Source: Diplonema japonicum (lineage: Eukaryota > Euglenozoa > Diplonemea > Diplonemida > Diplonemidae). Taken from it: 64,000 nucleotides of DNA. Below are positions 20,601 through 29,506 of the stretch, one piece after another (the first letter of the stretch is position 1; every line of letters begins with the position of its first letter). The DNA is taken from positions 635,094 through 699,093 of the forward strand of contig OZ025669.1 in NCBI GenBank assembly GCA_964019335.1. Direction: 5' to 3'. The notes below the pieces were generated by a model, which was not told the DNA's origin, ran no database searches, and was given only the letters and a program-made list of their open reading frames with translations. Position numbers and translations under genes: made by a program.

Positions 20601-23225
20601 TTAGTGATTCAAAGGGAAAAAAGAAAGAAAAATTCGATAAAGTTTCGGTGTGAAGGTGTGCTCACTGAAAACAAAAACGCGTACCTCAAAGCTTCCGTCA
20701 CCGCATGTCGTCGTGTGCCGCAGCACCTCGCTCACCATTATGAAGTCCTGCGCGTTCTTGTCTAACACAACTCGTTTGCCTTTTAGCTTGCTTGCCTCGT
20801 CAGCGTTGTCACCCCGGGGCGAGTTTAGGTCCATGAATTCTGGCTCAGCTTGTGGTTCCATCTTAGGGGTCGGTGCAGCTGCTGATTTTTTCGGCTTCGG
20901 TGTCTTGGGCGTTTTGGGAGTTTTAGGCGTAGTCGGGGTCTGGAGTAGTTTGTCCTTATCGTGCTTAAGGTGCCACAAGTTTACTAAACGCATGGCGGAC
21001 AGCCTACTAAAAGCCAAGTTTTCAGTAAGAAGGTTCATAAGCTGGTCGTCAGTGGCATGACTTATGTCCTCCGTACTAGCACCGTGCTCTGCAAGGGTTT
21101 GCTTGAACGTTTCCCACAACTCTTCGTTGTTTCGGCTCGAGGGTGTCGCCGGTGTGTGTACCTGCGGTGTGGGAGGTTCCTTTATTTTTTCGCTCTCCTT
21201 CTGTCGTTCGATGTGCTTGCAGAGTTCTTCCATCTGTGCCTTCTGCATGGCTGCCATCTCTATCGCGGTCTTGCGCTCTAGGCGTCTTTCTTCAATGCTC
21301 TCCCTCTTTGAGCTTTCAGTGTCTTCTATGTTGCTTCTGTGGGACAGCTCCGCCTCGATCAGCAGGGGCTGTCTTTCCTGTATCCACCTTGCTTCACGGA
21401 GACGTTGTTCTTTCAGTTCCTCTTCTTTCCGTTTTTGTTCTTCGTCTTCCTTCTCTTGTTGTCGCTTCTGTTCTTCCCGCTTTTCTTCCTCCTCTCGCTT
21501 TTTTTTTTCACGCTCTCGTTCTTGTGCTTTCTCCTCTTCTAGTTTTTTGTGATCCGCTTCCTCCTGCTGTTTACGCTCTGCTTCTTCCGCTTGTTCGCGT
21601 TCTGTTCTCTGCTTCTCTTTCCTAGCCTCTTCAGCTTCTTTTAGCTTTTTAGCTGTTTCTTCTGCTGCTTTCTTTTCCGAATCATCTTCCTTTTCCACCC
21701 CGTTGGACTCAGTCTCAAGGCGCTCCGTATGCTCGGAAGCAGCTGACATTCTTCTCTTCTGATCACTGCGCAATGACACCGCAATGTCAGACCACTCGGC
21801 CTCTGTGATGTTCGGTGAGCCATGTTGCAGGATTCTTTCTACATATTCAGAGACAGGTGCACCCAATGAGGTATCGCCCTTAGATAGCGCGTGCAAGTAC
21901 GTCACAAGCTGCTCAGTAGTCACAGAGCCCCGCCCCCTTGACACAGCTTGGAAATGCCTTTTTAAAGGATCTTGTGGATACGCGGGCGACCCTGGCAGAG
22001 AGCCAACACTGCTGCCGGTACTAATCTTCTTAACGTTCAGATAATTCAACAGAATCGTAGACGCCGGTTGATCGTTCACAGCATGGAGAGAGACCCTAAT
22101 GGCCTGCGGGCGTGGGTTCTCAGGATTCTTGTCGTAGTCTACCACAACACCTGTTCGACCGTTTAACTTGACATTAGAATGTCCCCGTACTTCCACTTGT
22201 GACTTCAGCGGGGGTAAGAGCTTGAGCCGTGCCTTTTCATAGGGTGCAGTCCTGTGCGTGTTCTCCCATAAAGGGTCCGGTCTCACGACTATCTTATCTC
22301 CTTGCGGCTCGACAATCACACCGCGTGCCTTCTGCTCGCCTGGCTTCGTTGCTGTAATGAACACTGTGCGCCCAGGTGTGAGCATTTCAGTGGAAAGGTT
22401 AGCGCCTGCCAAGCTCATGGAGGGGCTGTTCATCACGGTATTGACGAAGGAGGTTGCTAAAGTGTTCGCGAGGGGAAGCCCTCTACCACGTCCTCTGCCC
22501 CCCGGCCCCACAGGTGTTGGGGGAAGTGAGTTTGGCCCCTTTCCCTTAAATGTGGTTGAGACAAGGGCTTGCGCAATTGCACTTGCGCCTGTAGTGGAAC
22601 CCGTCGCTGAACCCCTCCTCCCAGACGAAGGTGTACCAGCAAGTGATAAACCCTTACCTCGACCCCTTCCAGAACCGGCTGGCGATGGCTTCAGACCAGC
22701 CAGAAGTTGTCCCACGGGAGTGCCCCGTCCAATTCCCGGCGAGCCTGGTAGTGAGCCCTTTCCAACTGGCGTAGACGGGACACTGCCCTGTCTTTTGGTG
22801 CGTGCCTGTTGTAGGTGCGCCAGGGCACCTGCTAGACCATCCCCAGAAGCAGGTGTTTTCGGTGTCCTTGGTGGTCCCTGAGACGTTTGCGATGCGTTCA
22901 GCCTGCTCACTGGCGTTGCCGGAGTTGTTCCCAGCTCCTCTTTAGGTTTGCGGGGTTCACGGGGCTCCTTTGGAGGTTCAGGTTTTTTGGTTTTTTCCTT
23001 GACTGTGCTGTCATCTTTATGGTTTTTGTCTTTTTCTTCTTTATCTTTATCCCTTGACCACCACCGCTTTTTCTTCTTCTTATCCTGCGTTTCGCTCTCG
23101 TCTCCTGACTCCTCGGCTCTTTCTTTTTTTGATTTCTTCTTTTCTTTTTTGCTCTTCTTCTCTCCCCTAGTCTCCTGTGTTTCTTCGTCGTCTGAGTCAC
23201 GTTTCTTCTTGCTAAAGAACTTCAT
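20601..23225 (-). CDS. Large charged coiled-coil protein with KTP repeats, unknown
   Basis: An 874-aa protein starting MKFFSKKKRDSDDEETQE. The first 100 residues are Lys/Glu-rich. A Gly/Pro/Arg region follows, with repeats such as GRGRGKG and GRGRGRG and several S/TP sites (about 100-290). A short beta-rich module lies at about 295-405 (e.g. KLNGRTGVVVDYDKNPENP, SH3/KOW-like in look). A long E/K coiled coil spans about 500-690, a helical segment about 715-775, and TPKTPKTPKTPK repeats come near the end. The many T/S-P sites suggest proline-directed phosphorylation. Possible roles are cytoskeletal or RNA-associated, but I cannot assign a family. The last ~20 residues may be read-through past a splice site (see rejected items). 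Confidence 0.7.
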   Translation of the reverse strand: MKFFSKKKRDSDDEETQETRGEKKSKKEKKKSKKERAEESGDESETQDKKKKKRWWSRDKDKEEKDKNHKDDSTVKEKTKKPEPPKEPREPRKPKEELGTTPATPVSRLNASQTSQGPPRTPKTPASGDGLAGALAHLQQARTKRQGSVPSTPVGKGSLPGSPGIGRGTPVGQLLAGLKPSPAGSGRGRGKGLSLAGTPSSGRRGSATGSTTGASAIAQALVSTTFKGKGPNSLPPTPVGPGGRGRGRGLPLANTLATSFVNTVMNSPSMSLAGANLSTEMLTPGRTVFITATKPGEQKARGVIVEPQGDKIVVRPDPLWENTHRTAPYEKARLKLLPPLKSQVEVRGHSNVKLNGRTGVVVDYDKNPENPRPQAIRVSLHAVNDQPASTILLNYLNVKKISTGSSVGSLPGSPAYPQDPLKRHFQAVSRGRGSVTTEQLVTYLHALSKGDTSLGAPVSEYVERILQHGSPNITEAEWSDIAVSLRSDQKRRMSAASEHTERLETESNGVEKEDDSEKKAAEETAKKLKEAEEARKEKQRTEREQAEEAERKQQEEADHKKLEEEKAQEREREKKKREEEEKREEQKRQQEKEDEEQKRKEEELKEQRLREARWIQERQPLLIEAELSHRSNIEDTESSKRESIEERRLERKTAIEMAAMQKAQMEELCKHIERQKESEKIKEPPTPQVHTPATPSSRNNEELWETFKQTLAEHGASTEDISHATDDQLMNLLTENLAFSRLSAMRLVNLWHLKHDKDKLLQTPTTPKTPKTPKTPKPKKSAAAPTPKMEPQAEPEFMDLNSPRGDNADEASKLKGKRVVLDKNAQDFIMVSEVLRHTTTCGDGSFEVRVFVFSEHTFTPKLYRIFLSFFPLNH

Positions 23226-23331
23226 CTTAGCAGCAAGGTACTAACGATGATTTTATCTTGCACTAGTGTCCGTACATGTTGTCACCTAGTCTGCTTGTCA
23301 ACTGCGGTGCGAGTAAATAAGTACTAAGTGT

Positions 23332-24015
23332 TTAGATACAAGGGTTGGAAAACCCTTGCCATGGTGTGACAAGGTCGGTTGCAGCAGCGTAGGGTGTGTG
23401 GGACGCAGTGACATCAGAGGACTCTTCCCTGCGGCTGGAGATACTTTTGATGAACGTCGAGAACCCTAAGGCAGAGAGGGTGAGTGGTCTAGAAGGTGGT
23501 GCGGGAGGTGGTAAGCTGCTAGATATAGATAGAGATAGTGAGAGCATCTCTTGCTCACATGTGAGCAGGGTCTGTCTGCCGCACTCCACTTGCTTAGGTG
23601 ACGCATGTGGTGTTAAGAACTTCGCGAGCTTCGCGTACAGTCTTCGCTTTGTGATTGCTTGCGCCCTTCGAAAGCCGCTCTCGAGAACATGCAGATCTTC
23701 CGACTTGATTTTCACTTTTACAGCTGCCATACCATTCCTACATGACTCACACCTGGCTTGTCCTTCGATCCATGGCCCTTCCGCCCATCTTTCGTCATAA
23801 CACTCAGACAAGCCCTTCACCTTTCCCGGAACACCAAATGACGACGTTTGAATGCTTGCATCAACACCACGTGGCACTATGACTCGCCCGAGCCTTTCTG
23901 AGACCATTTGTGCCTCGTTGCCTCCCCTTCTGAGCACCCTCTCGACCAGAGATATAGCAGACGCCAACGAGGAGCTTGCTCCCCCTGTTCTGATACATGG
24001 CAGCCGGTGCGGCAT
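23332..24015 (-). CDS. Hypothetical protein
   Basis: A 227-aa frame from ATG 24015 (MPHRLPCIRTGG). It contains a possible metal site (ARCESCRNG, about residue 90) and a basic helical middle (about 115-140, AITKRRLYAKLAKFL). The tail is Ser/Pro-rich and low in complexity. A CACCTGCAG acceptor-like site lies 15 nt upstream. The codon pattern and the lack of long competing frames support a real gene, but I do not recognise the family. Confidence 0.55.
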   Translation of the reverse strand: MPHRLPCIRTGGASSSLASAISLVERVLRRGGNEAQMVSERLGRVIVPRGVDASIQTSSFGVPGKVKGLSECYDERWAEGPWIEGQARCESCRNGMAAVKVKIKSEDLHVLESGFRRAQAITKRRLYAKLAKFLTPHASPKQVECGRQTLLTCEQEMLSLSLSISSSLPPPAPPSRPLTLSALGFSTFIKSISSRREESSDVTASHTPYAAATDLVTPWQGFSNPCI

Positions 24016-24139
24016 TTTGTAATGTGTAACTGCAGGTGCTTTGGCGAAAAAGTAAAATGGGCTTGTAAATGTAAAATCATGAAAAACGGAAAGGAGCTGT
24101 CTCCTCAAAGACAGGAAAACAAGAGGTTAGACTGCAGGG

Positions 24140-24571
24140 TTAGATGGAAGCAATGCGCAGTTCCAGAGAGCAGGTTGGGAGATTAGCGTTGTTGGCACTC
24201 TTACAAAGTGTCCAAAGAGGAGTATTGGCGTTCAGTGGGTACTCTGGTGCTGATTTGAGAGTGACAACCGTCTTGTCGTCAATCAGTGAGCCTACAGTGG
24301 CAAGGCCATGCAGCCTTTTGTGTTCTCCTGGTGCTGAGTCGTTTCGTGAGATGAACAAATGCACCTTTTTGCAGGCAGGGACTTCGAAATCCAAAGAGTC
24401 ATGGATAGATGCCCACCCAAAGGTCTGAGCCATCAAACTGCTGCTGACAGCACCCCCAAGCAGCAGTCCGGTGATTACGTATTTCTTCGGCCACCTCCGA
24501 ATGGCGTCAGCATACACTCTGTTGCCTGCCTCTACAACCTTCTCGACGTTCTGAACAGATGCTGCTGGCAT
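24140..24571 (-). CDS. Small single-pass membrane protein, unknown
   Basis: A 143-aa protein. After an N-terminal amphipathic helix (VEKVVEAGNRVYADAIRRW) there is one transmembrane helix at about residues 30-52 (YVITGLLLGGAVSSSLMAQ). A soluble C-terminal domain of about 90 residues follows (SLDFEVPACKKVHLFISRND). The N-terminal layout resembles small mitochondrial or peroxisomal membrane proteins, but nothing specific is recognised. Unlike most neighbours, the sequence just upstream of this ATG is A-rich and not pyrimidine-rich. Confidence 0.6.
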   Translation of the reverse strand: MPAASVQNVEKVVEAGNRVYADAIRRWPKKYVITGLLLGGAVSSSLMAQTFGWASIHDSLDFEVPACKKVHLFISRNDSAPGEHKRLHGLATVGSLIDDKTVVTLKSAPEYPLNANTPLWTLCKSANNANLPTCSLELRIASI

Positions 24572-24742
24572 TGTTTTCTTTTTATTTTTCTTTTCTCTTT
24601 TTTAATTCTTTTTTTAGAGTAAGGACCTATGCTGAAATGATGGCTGAAAAGTGAAAATAAACTTGTATAAACAGAAAATCAAAAAATGGCTAATGTATTC
24701 TGCGCACTGCGCGTGGCAGCTTCACAATTGTAGAAACAATGA

Positions 24743-27700
24743 TCACTTCGCCCGTCCTGGGAGCACCAACGGAGCTTTGCCAGTGGCAAACACAATCTCG
24801 CCAATGTACGTCCCATAGGGATCTACGTCAAAGGGAATGTTGTCCTTTTTTAACACAGATGTGAACTGTTCCAGTAGCTTGTTGACGCCTATGGACAGAT
24901 TGTCCTCACCAGGGTAGTTGTTGGCATCGCCTGCAATCCCTTGCCTCAGCAGGTCTGTCAGGTAACCCTCTTGGTTCCCGCTGTACTTCAGGGATATCGA
25001 CTGTCGCGATGATGCTGCAAAGGTGGCATAGCTGGGTTCCTCGTTGCGAAGCGATATGACATCAAAACACACGGCCGCGTGCCTTCCCAGGTGCGGTGTG
25101 GGTCCTAGCACTAGGTTCTTCAGTTCTTCAACAAGCCAGATGTTGGTTGCATCGAACATAGGGCAGGCATCTTTGGGGACAATGTACATGTGGTCATCGT
25201 TGTCCTCGTGTTCGGGATCGGTGATGGGCACTGCCCACATGGGATCTATTTCTTCTTCTTCTTCTTCTTCCTGCAAGGGCTTTATAGAAGCCCGTCTTGC
25301 AATCCTCACACTGCTCCTGCGTCTTGCTAATTCTCGTGGACTGGGTTCTGATCTCGAATTAGGTCGAGAGCCTGATCTCTCCAAAGCCTTCATCCTGACT
25401 TCGTGTGATCTGGTGGTGCTGACAGATTTTCGTTTCTGATTCTTTTGCCGTTTTGCCTCGGCCTCAAGCCTCAAAATGGCCGCCTCACCTGCCTCTTTCC
25501 GTGACAGTTCACATGTTTCCAACATACTCTTTCTCGCAAGATCTTCGTCCTCTATGTGTCCATCACGATTCTTTTCTTCATACATCAAGATGCGTGCTAA
25601 GATCTCTGTTGGCTTCACTGGCTTTGGGAACTTCCCATCCAATCCATATCCATACACGTGCAACATAAGCAGCGCGTCAGGCTCCCTTCGCTGGAGTCTT
25701 TCAATGTAGCTAAGAACAGCCTCTCTCTCAGGAGGGCCTGCTGCTGTGATATAATTCTCACGAAAGACGTGAACGTCAAAACCAACATCAAGTAGTGTTA
25801 ATTCAAGTGCGTGAGATGCAGCCACGGCTTTCGCTAACTTTGCCTGGTCGACAGCTATGCCAGTATGGAGTACCGAAGGTACAACGAGGATGGCGATTCT
25901 CTTTGCCTTGGCTGCAGTTTCTGTTGGGAAAGACATCCGCGTGCTGCGACGGTGGCGGCAACGTGCACGCGCAGCTTCTCTTTGAGAAGACAGAACTGTA
26001 GCCTTGTAGCGGTCCAACATGCCGCGTGCACGCTTTTGGATGAGGACAGCTGCCCAGAATGCAGTTTTATCATATAAGGCATTCCCGATTGAGATTAAGG
26101 CACGCAATGTTTCTTTGCTTGGGTACTTTGCAATTGTCGACAGTATGAAAAGGGTCTGGTGCCCGTTCGAGGTTCCGAACACAGCAGAGCGCACTAGAGA
26201 TGACGTCTCCGTTCCCTCAAAACATTCTGTGACTCGATTGCGAGCAGCTGGCGACATTGCACAGCACCTGCGTACAATATGCGGTGCTGACCCCACTGCA
26301 AGCAAACCATTCAATACACTTTGGACCGTTTTGTTAAGTGCCAGATTTCGCTTTCCGTGTGCATCTAAGGTAACGACGGCGTCTGTCCATGTTAAATGTA
26401 GCGGGTCGAAAGCAGAGCCACCCTTATTTTGCTGGTGCCCTCGCATGTCTATTCCCACGAAGCGCGCATCACCCAGCCGGATGACGATCACTGTATTGCA
26501 GCTCTTGAGGTCGTCTTCCTGCAGTCTGCTGATCATGTCTACAAACAATTTCTTGTAGCTGTCTAGCTTGATGACCTCGAAACAGTCCTCAGGGATCCAT
26601 GTGTATGAATCAGCAGCCTCTTTGGGATAGCTAGAACTGAAGGGGGTTGTAACTGTAGGCATCTCTTCAAAGAAGTCGCCGTGGATCACGTCGTACTTTA
26701 CTTCCTTGTAGGAGCCCGACTGGTCAGGTTCAGCACCGAAGGCGACACACGCAAACTGCACCTTGTTGTTCACGAACCTCTTCAGCGTAGACTCGGAGAT
26801 TTGCAGCTTCTTTGGGACTCCTGTCATCACTGTTTGCATTCTAACTAGCTGCTTATCACAAATCCACTTTGAGACTTTTTTCTTCCCTGTAAAGTAAATG
26901 CCACCATTCCCAAAACCGGTCACATCGACTGCAATCCGAGCTCCAGGCCCCTCGTTAATCTCCCAGTGAGCACACAACATGGTGTCTCTGCCTGTCCATA
27001 TTTTAGCTTCTCTTATGCATCCCTTAAAATACCGCTCAATCACACCTCGGTTGTTGTGTGCCCCGAGGCACACCCACTGGGTGAAGGGGCCGAAAGGGGG
27101 CTTGCTTGACTTGGGGGTAAGGAAGTCCAAGTCACAACTTTTCCTGTCAAACTGGAGCCTAACTTTGTTGAGGTGCACCTCTGAAACTGTCCACTTCAAG
27201 CAATGCCAGTCACCGTCAAAGAGGCTTGGTATCTCCGTAGAACAAGAGTAAGTCTTTCCTGTATTGTCACGTACCCATAGGTTCAGCCTGCAAGGTGTCA
27301 TCCGCCCGAAGCTTGAAGAGTTCAGATCAATCCCAAATCCAGCGTGCTTGTGTGTGGAGTCCGTGACACCAATCAGTGTCATCACTTGCTGCGTTGTGGT
27401 TGTCCTGACCCACACTTGGAAGGTAAACGATGACAGACTGGCCCCTAGCTCCCCTACCTGCCCGATGTTCATATAAGACGAGGTACCATTCAAGCAATAC
27501 GAGGTGTCCGGGAACACGTCCTCCTGCTTTTCTAAATCCACAGACTCTGCAGTGCCAGATATTCCCATTACTTCCTTGCATTCCATAGTGTCAAGGGGCC
27601 AGTATGCGATGAGGTTCCCTGGTGCGTCGATCACCTGCAGCTCTGAAATGGCACCGTGAAAGTGATTCTCAAGCAGCGTGTTGCCAGACTTCAGTTCTGC

Positions 27701-28894
27701 ACCGATGAAACCTTGCTGCTTCCATTGAGAGAAGTCGCCAGGGTACTCCCCCACACCAATCCTGATAGGCTGCACTTCACCGTCGAACTTAAAGCTCACT
27801 GCATGATCTGCGATGTTCGTAAAGCACCACTCGATGTGGTGCCACGCCAGGTCAGTTATCTCTACATTAACACATGCTTCGAAGGTTTTATGATCTGAGT
27901 CTAAAACAGAGATGATCATGGACCCAGGGGAGTGCCCGTAGTCCAAGTCTGTGTCCGCGAGGATCATTAGTCGAGGCGCAGGCCGCTCGCTGTCTGCAAT
28001 GCACAGTATACATTGGGATTTCTCAGTTTTCTCTTGTTTTACCCAAAACTCAATAGAAACACCTCCTGTGATGTATTTTCCCAGATTCTGTATCGAGGGT
28101 AGTTTCACATGCGACGAGGAACCATTGAAGTGCATGTGTTGCGACGTGCCCTTCCGTCCGTTGCCATGGGCAATCGTCGTTACACCGCTTGCCGTGGGGC
28201 GCTGCGTAGGGGGTGGTGCAAAGGTGGTTGAACGATTTTCTGTCGGTGAGGCGGGTAGGTCGTGCAAGGTAACTCTGGGGCTCTTTTGTGGAGTGGGTGA
28301 TGGGGTGTTAGAACCCCTCGTGAGATATATTGTATTCAACATTGCCGGAGATTTCGACATCCGTTTGGATGCCCTGGACGAGGCACGGGACTGTTTCGGG
28401 GACACTGAGGGCAGACTCTTCCGTTGCTGCGACACAGGTGACATGTTGAGAAATGGGTCCTCTCTGGCAGATTCTGATAATGGGGACCTAGGAGACATGA
28501 GTTCGGACGTAGGGGATCTAGGGGTTATCTCACTAGCGATGGCTGCTTTGCTGGATACGTCTTCAAAGATTTCTTGTGAAGTCTCGATGTGGTCAGCCAG
28601 CTTCTTTAGGATTAAGTCATACAAATGGTGCATTGTGTATGTCTTACCTGTCTCACTAGCCCCGAAAGTCAGCACTGTGACATCCTCACGCGCCTTAAGC
28701 CTCTCGGTGATGTCTGTGACTATTACCTTGCACTTTTCAGTTGTGATACTTTCATCATCTACGAAAGCAGCATCGAAACGTCCTTTCTCACTTCCTGGTT
28801 TCGCCTCCTGCACAGTACCTTTCGTGATCACTACTCCCACTGCATCAGGCTCCTTGACTTGAGTGCCCCCTTTTTGAAGTAATATGGATGGCAT
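24743..28894 (-). CDS. Kinesin-like motor split by LamG-like domains, with IQ motif and caspase-like region
   Basis: A 1,383-aa protein in one frame. A kinesin-type P-loop lies near residue 75-90 (FGASETGKTYTM, matching GxxxxGKTYTM). After a Ser/Pro linker, two LamG/pentraxin-like modules fill about 270-665 (SIEFWVKQEKTEKSQ and SFTFQVWVRTTTTQQV). Then a second motor-like part resumes at about 690-925 (LTWTDAVVTLDAHGKRNLALNKT, SSLVRSAVFGTSN), where switch II and later helices would be. An IQ-like stretch (AAVLIQKRARGMLDRYK) follows. The last ~380 residues resemble a caspase/metacaspase p20 fold (RIAILVVPSVLHTGIAVDQA, LLMLHVYGYG), but the usual His-Gly and Asp-x-Cys residues are replaced. The motor is probably non-canonical or inactive. 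The ATG at 28894 follows a strong pyrimidine-AG site. Confidence 0.7.
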   Translation of the reverse strand: MPSILLQKGGTQVKEPDAVGVVITKGTVQEAKPGSEKGRFDAAFVDDESITTEKCKVIVTDITERLKAREDVTVLTFGASETGKTYTMHHLYDLILKKLADHIETSQEIFEDVSSKAAIASEITPRSPTSELMSPRSPLSESAREDPFLNMSPVSQQRKSLPSVSPKQSRASSRASKRMSKSPAMLNTIYLTRGSNTPSPTPQKSPRVTLHDLPASPTENRSTTFAPPPTQRPTASGVTTIAHGNGRKGTSQHMHFNGSSSHVKLPSIQNLGKYITGGVSIEFWVKQEKTEKSQCILCIADSERPAPRLMILADTDLDYGHSPGSMIISVLDSDHKTFEACVNVEITDLAWHHIEWCFTNIADHAVSFKFDGEVQPIRIGVGEYPGDFSQWKQQGFIGAELKSGNTLLENHFHGAISELQVIDAPGNLIAYWPLDTMECKEVMGISGTAESVDLEKQEDVFPDTSYCLNGTSSYMNIGQVGELGASLSSFTFQVWVRTTTTQQVMTLIGVTDSTHKHAGFGIDLNSSSFGRMTPCRLNLWVRDNTGKTYSCSTEIPSLFDGDWHCLKWTVSEVHLNKVRLQFDRKSCDLDFLTPKSSKPPFGPFTQWVCLGAHNNRGVIERYFKGCIREAKIWTGRDTMLCAHWEINEGPGARIAVDVTGFGNGGIYFTGKKKVSKWICDKQLVRMQTVMTGVPKKLQISESTLKRFVNNKVQFACVAFGAEPDQSGSYKEVKYDVIHGDFFEEMPTVTTPFSSSYPKEAADSYTWIPEDCFEVIKLDSYKKLFVDMISRLQEDDLKSCNTVIVIRLGDARFVGIDMRGHQQNKGGSAFDPLHLTWTDAVVTLDAHGKRNLALNKTVQSVLNGLLAVGSAPHIVRRCCAMSPAARNRVTECFEGTETSSLVRSAVFGTSNGHQTLFILSTIAKYPSKETLRALISIGNALYDKTAFWAAVLIQKRARGMLDRYKATVLSSQREAARARCRHRRSTRMSFPTETAAKAKRIAILVVPSVLHTGIAVDQAKLAKAVAASHALELTLLDVGFDVHVFRENYITAAGPPEREAVLSYIERLQRREPDALLMLHVYGYGLDGKFPKPVKPTEILARILMYEEKNRDGHIEDEDLARKSMLETCELSRKEAGEAAILRLEAEAKRQKNQKRKSVSTTRSHEVRMKALERSGSRPNSRSEPSPRELARRRSSVRIARRASIKPLQEEEEEEEIDPMWAVPITDPEHEDNDDHMYIVPKDACPMFDATNIWLVEELKNLVLGPTPHLGRHAAVCFDVISLRNEEPSYATFAASSRQSISLKYSGNQEGYLTDLLRQGIAGDANNYPGEDNLSIGVNKLLEQFTSVLKKDNIPFDVDPYGTYIGEIVFATGKAPLVLPGRAK

Positions 28895-28902
28895 TTGTGT
28901 GC

Positions 28903-28950
28903 CTGTGGTGTATAATAGATGTAGAAACAAACAAAGGAGACAAGAAACAA
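28903..28950 (-). promoter_or_regulatory. Pyrimidine tract plus CACAG upstream of the kinesin-like gene
   Basis: The minus strand has a long T/C run (TGTTTCTTGTCTCCTTTGTT) ending in ATACACCACAG, 8 nt before the ATG. It is the clearest acceptor-like site in the window. Confidence 0.45.
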
Positions 28951-29506
28951 AGAACGTACTTGTGCATTTGCCACTTTATTATGCCCAACAAGGTGCATTG
29001 TAGGGCTCAAGTCAACTACGAAGACAACGGTCGGTCAGCAGAAGAGAAAAGAAAGAAGCGAAGAAGAAAAAGAACTTGGGTTGTTATATCAGTTTACTGA
29101 GTGCGGTGAGCAACTCAACTTAATGCATACAACCAAAACTAACTAACTAAGTAAATAACATAAATAACCGAACATACTGGGACCCCGGGTCAGATCGCAA
29201 AGTTTTTTTTCTATACTCAGTCAGTCATGCCGTAAAGCGCTCTGTAACTACAACTTAGATAGTGAGATAAAAATGCGAAAAGGTTTGCGTTGTAAGCATT
29301 CATTTTCGCATGCGATAGACAAGACGGAAAACTTGAGTTAGCCGACCCAGCATAGGGATTGGAATTTTATAAACAGATGAACCGCTGTGGGGTGCTCTGG
29401 GATGAACTCCCAGCGGTGTCGTTATGACATAAACAGAAAAGAAGAAAACTAAAACAAAGGCAATTTACCGTAACTAAGAGGCGCGTCATGTGGCTAAAGT
29501 GAGTCA
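28951..29506. other. Intergenic, no gene seen
   Basis: About 560 bp of A/T-rich sequence. It holds a 9-bp inverted repeat (ATGCGAAAA near 29,273, TTTTCGCAT near 29,303). No ORF, tRNA or rRNA is recognisable. Confidence 0.55.

Noticed and set aside
20690-20715. A 20-nt intron (GTACGC...TTTTCAG) near the end of the KTP-repeat gene
   Set aside because: It would only shorten the C-terminus by about 20 residues, and nothing in the protein demands it.
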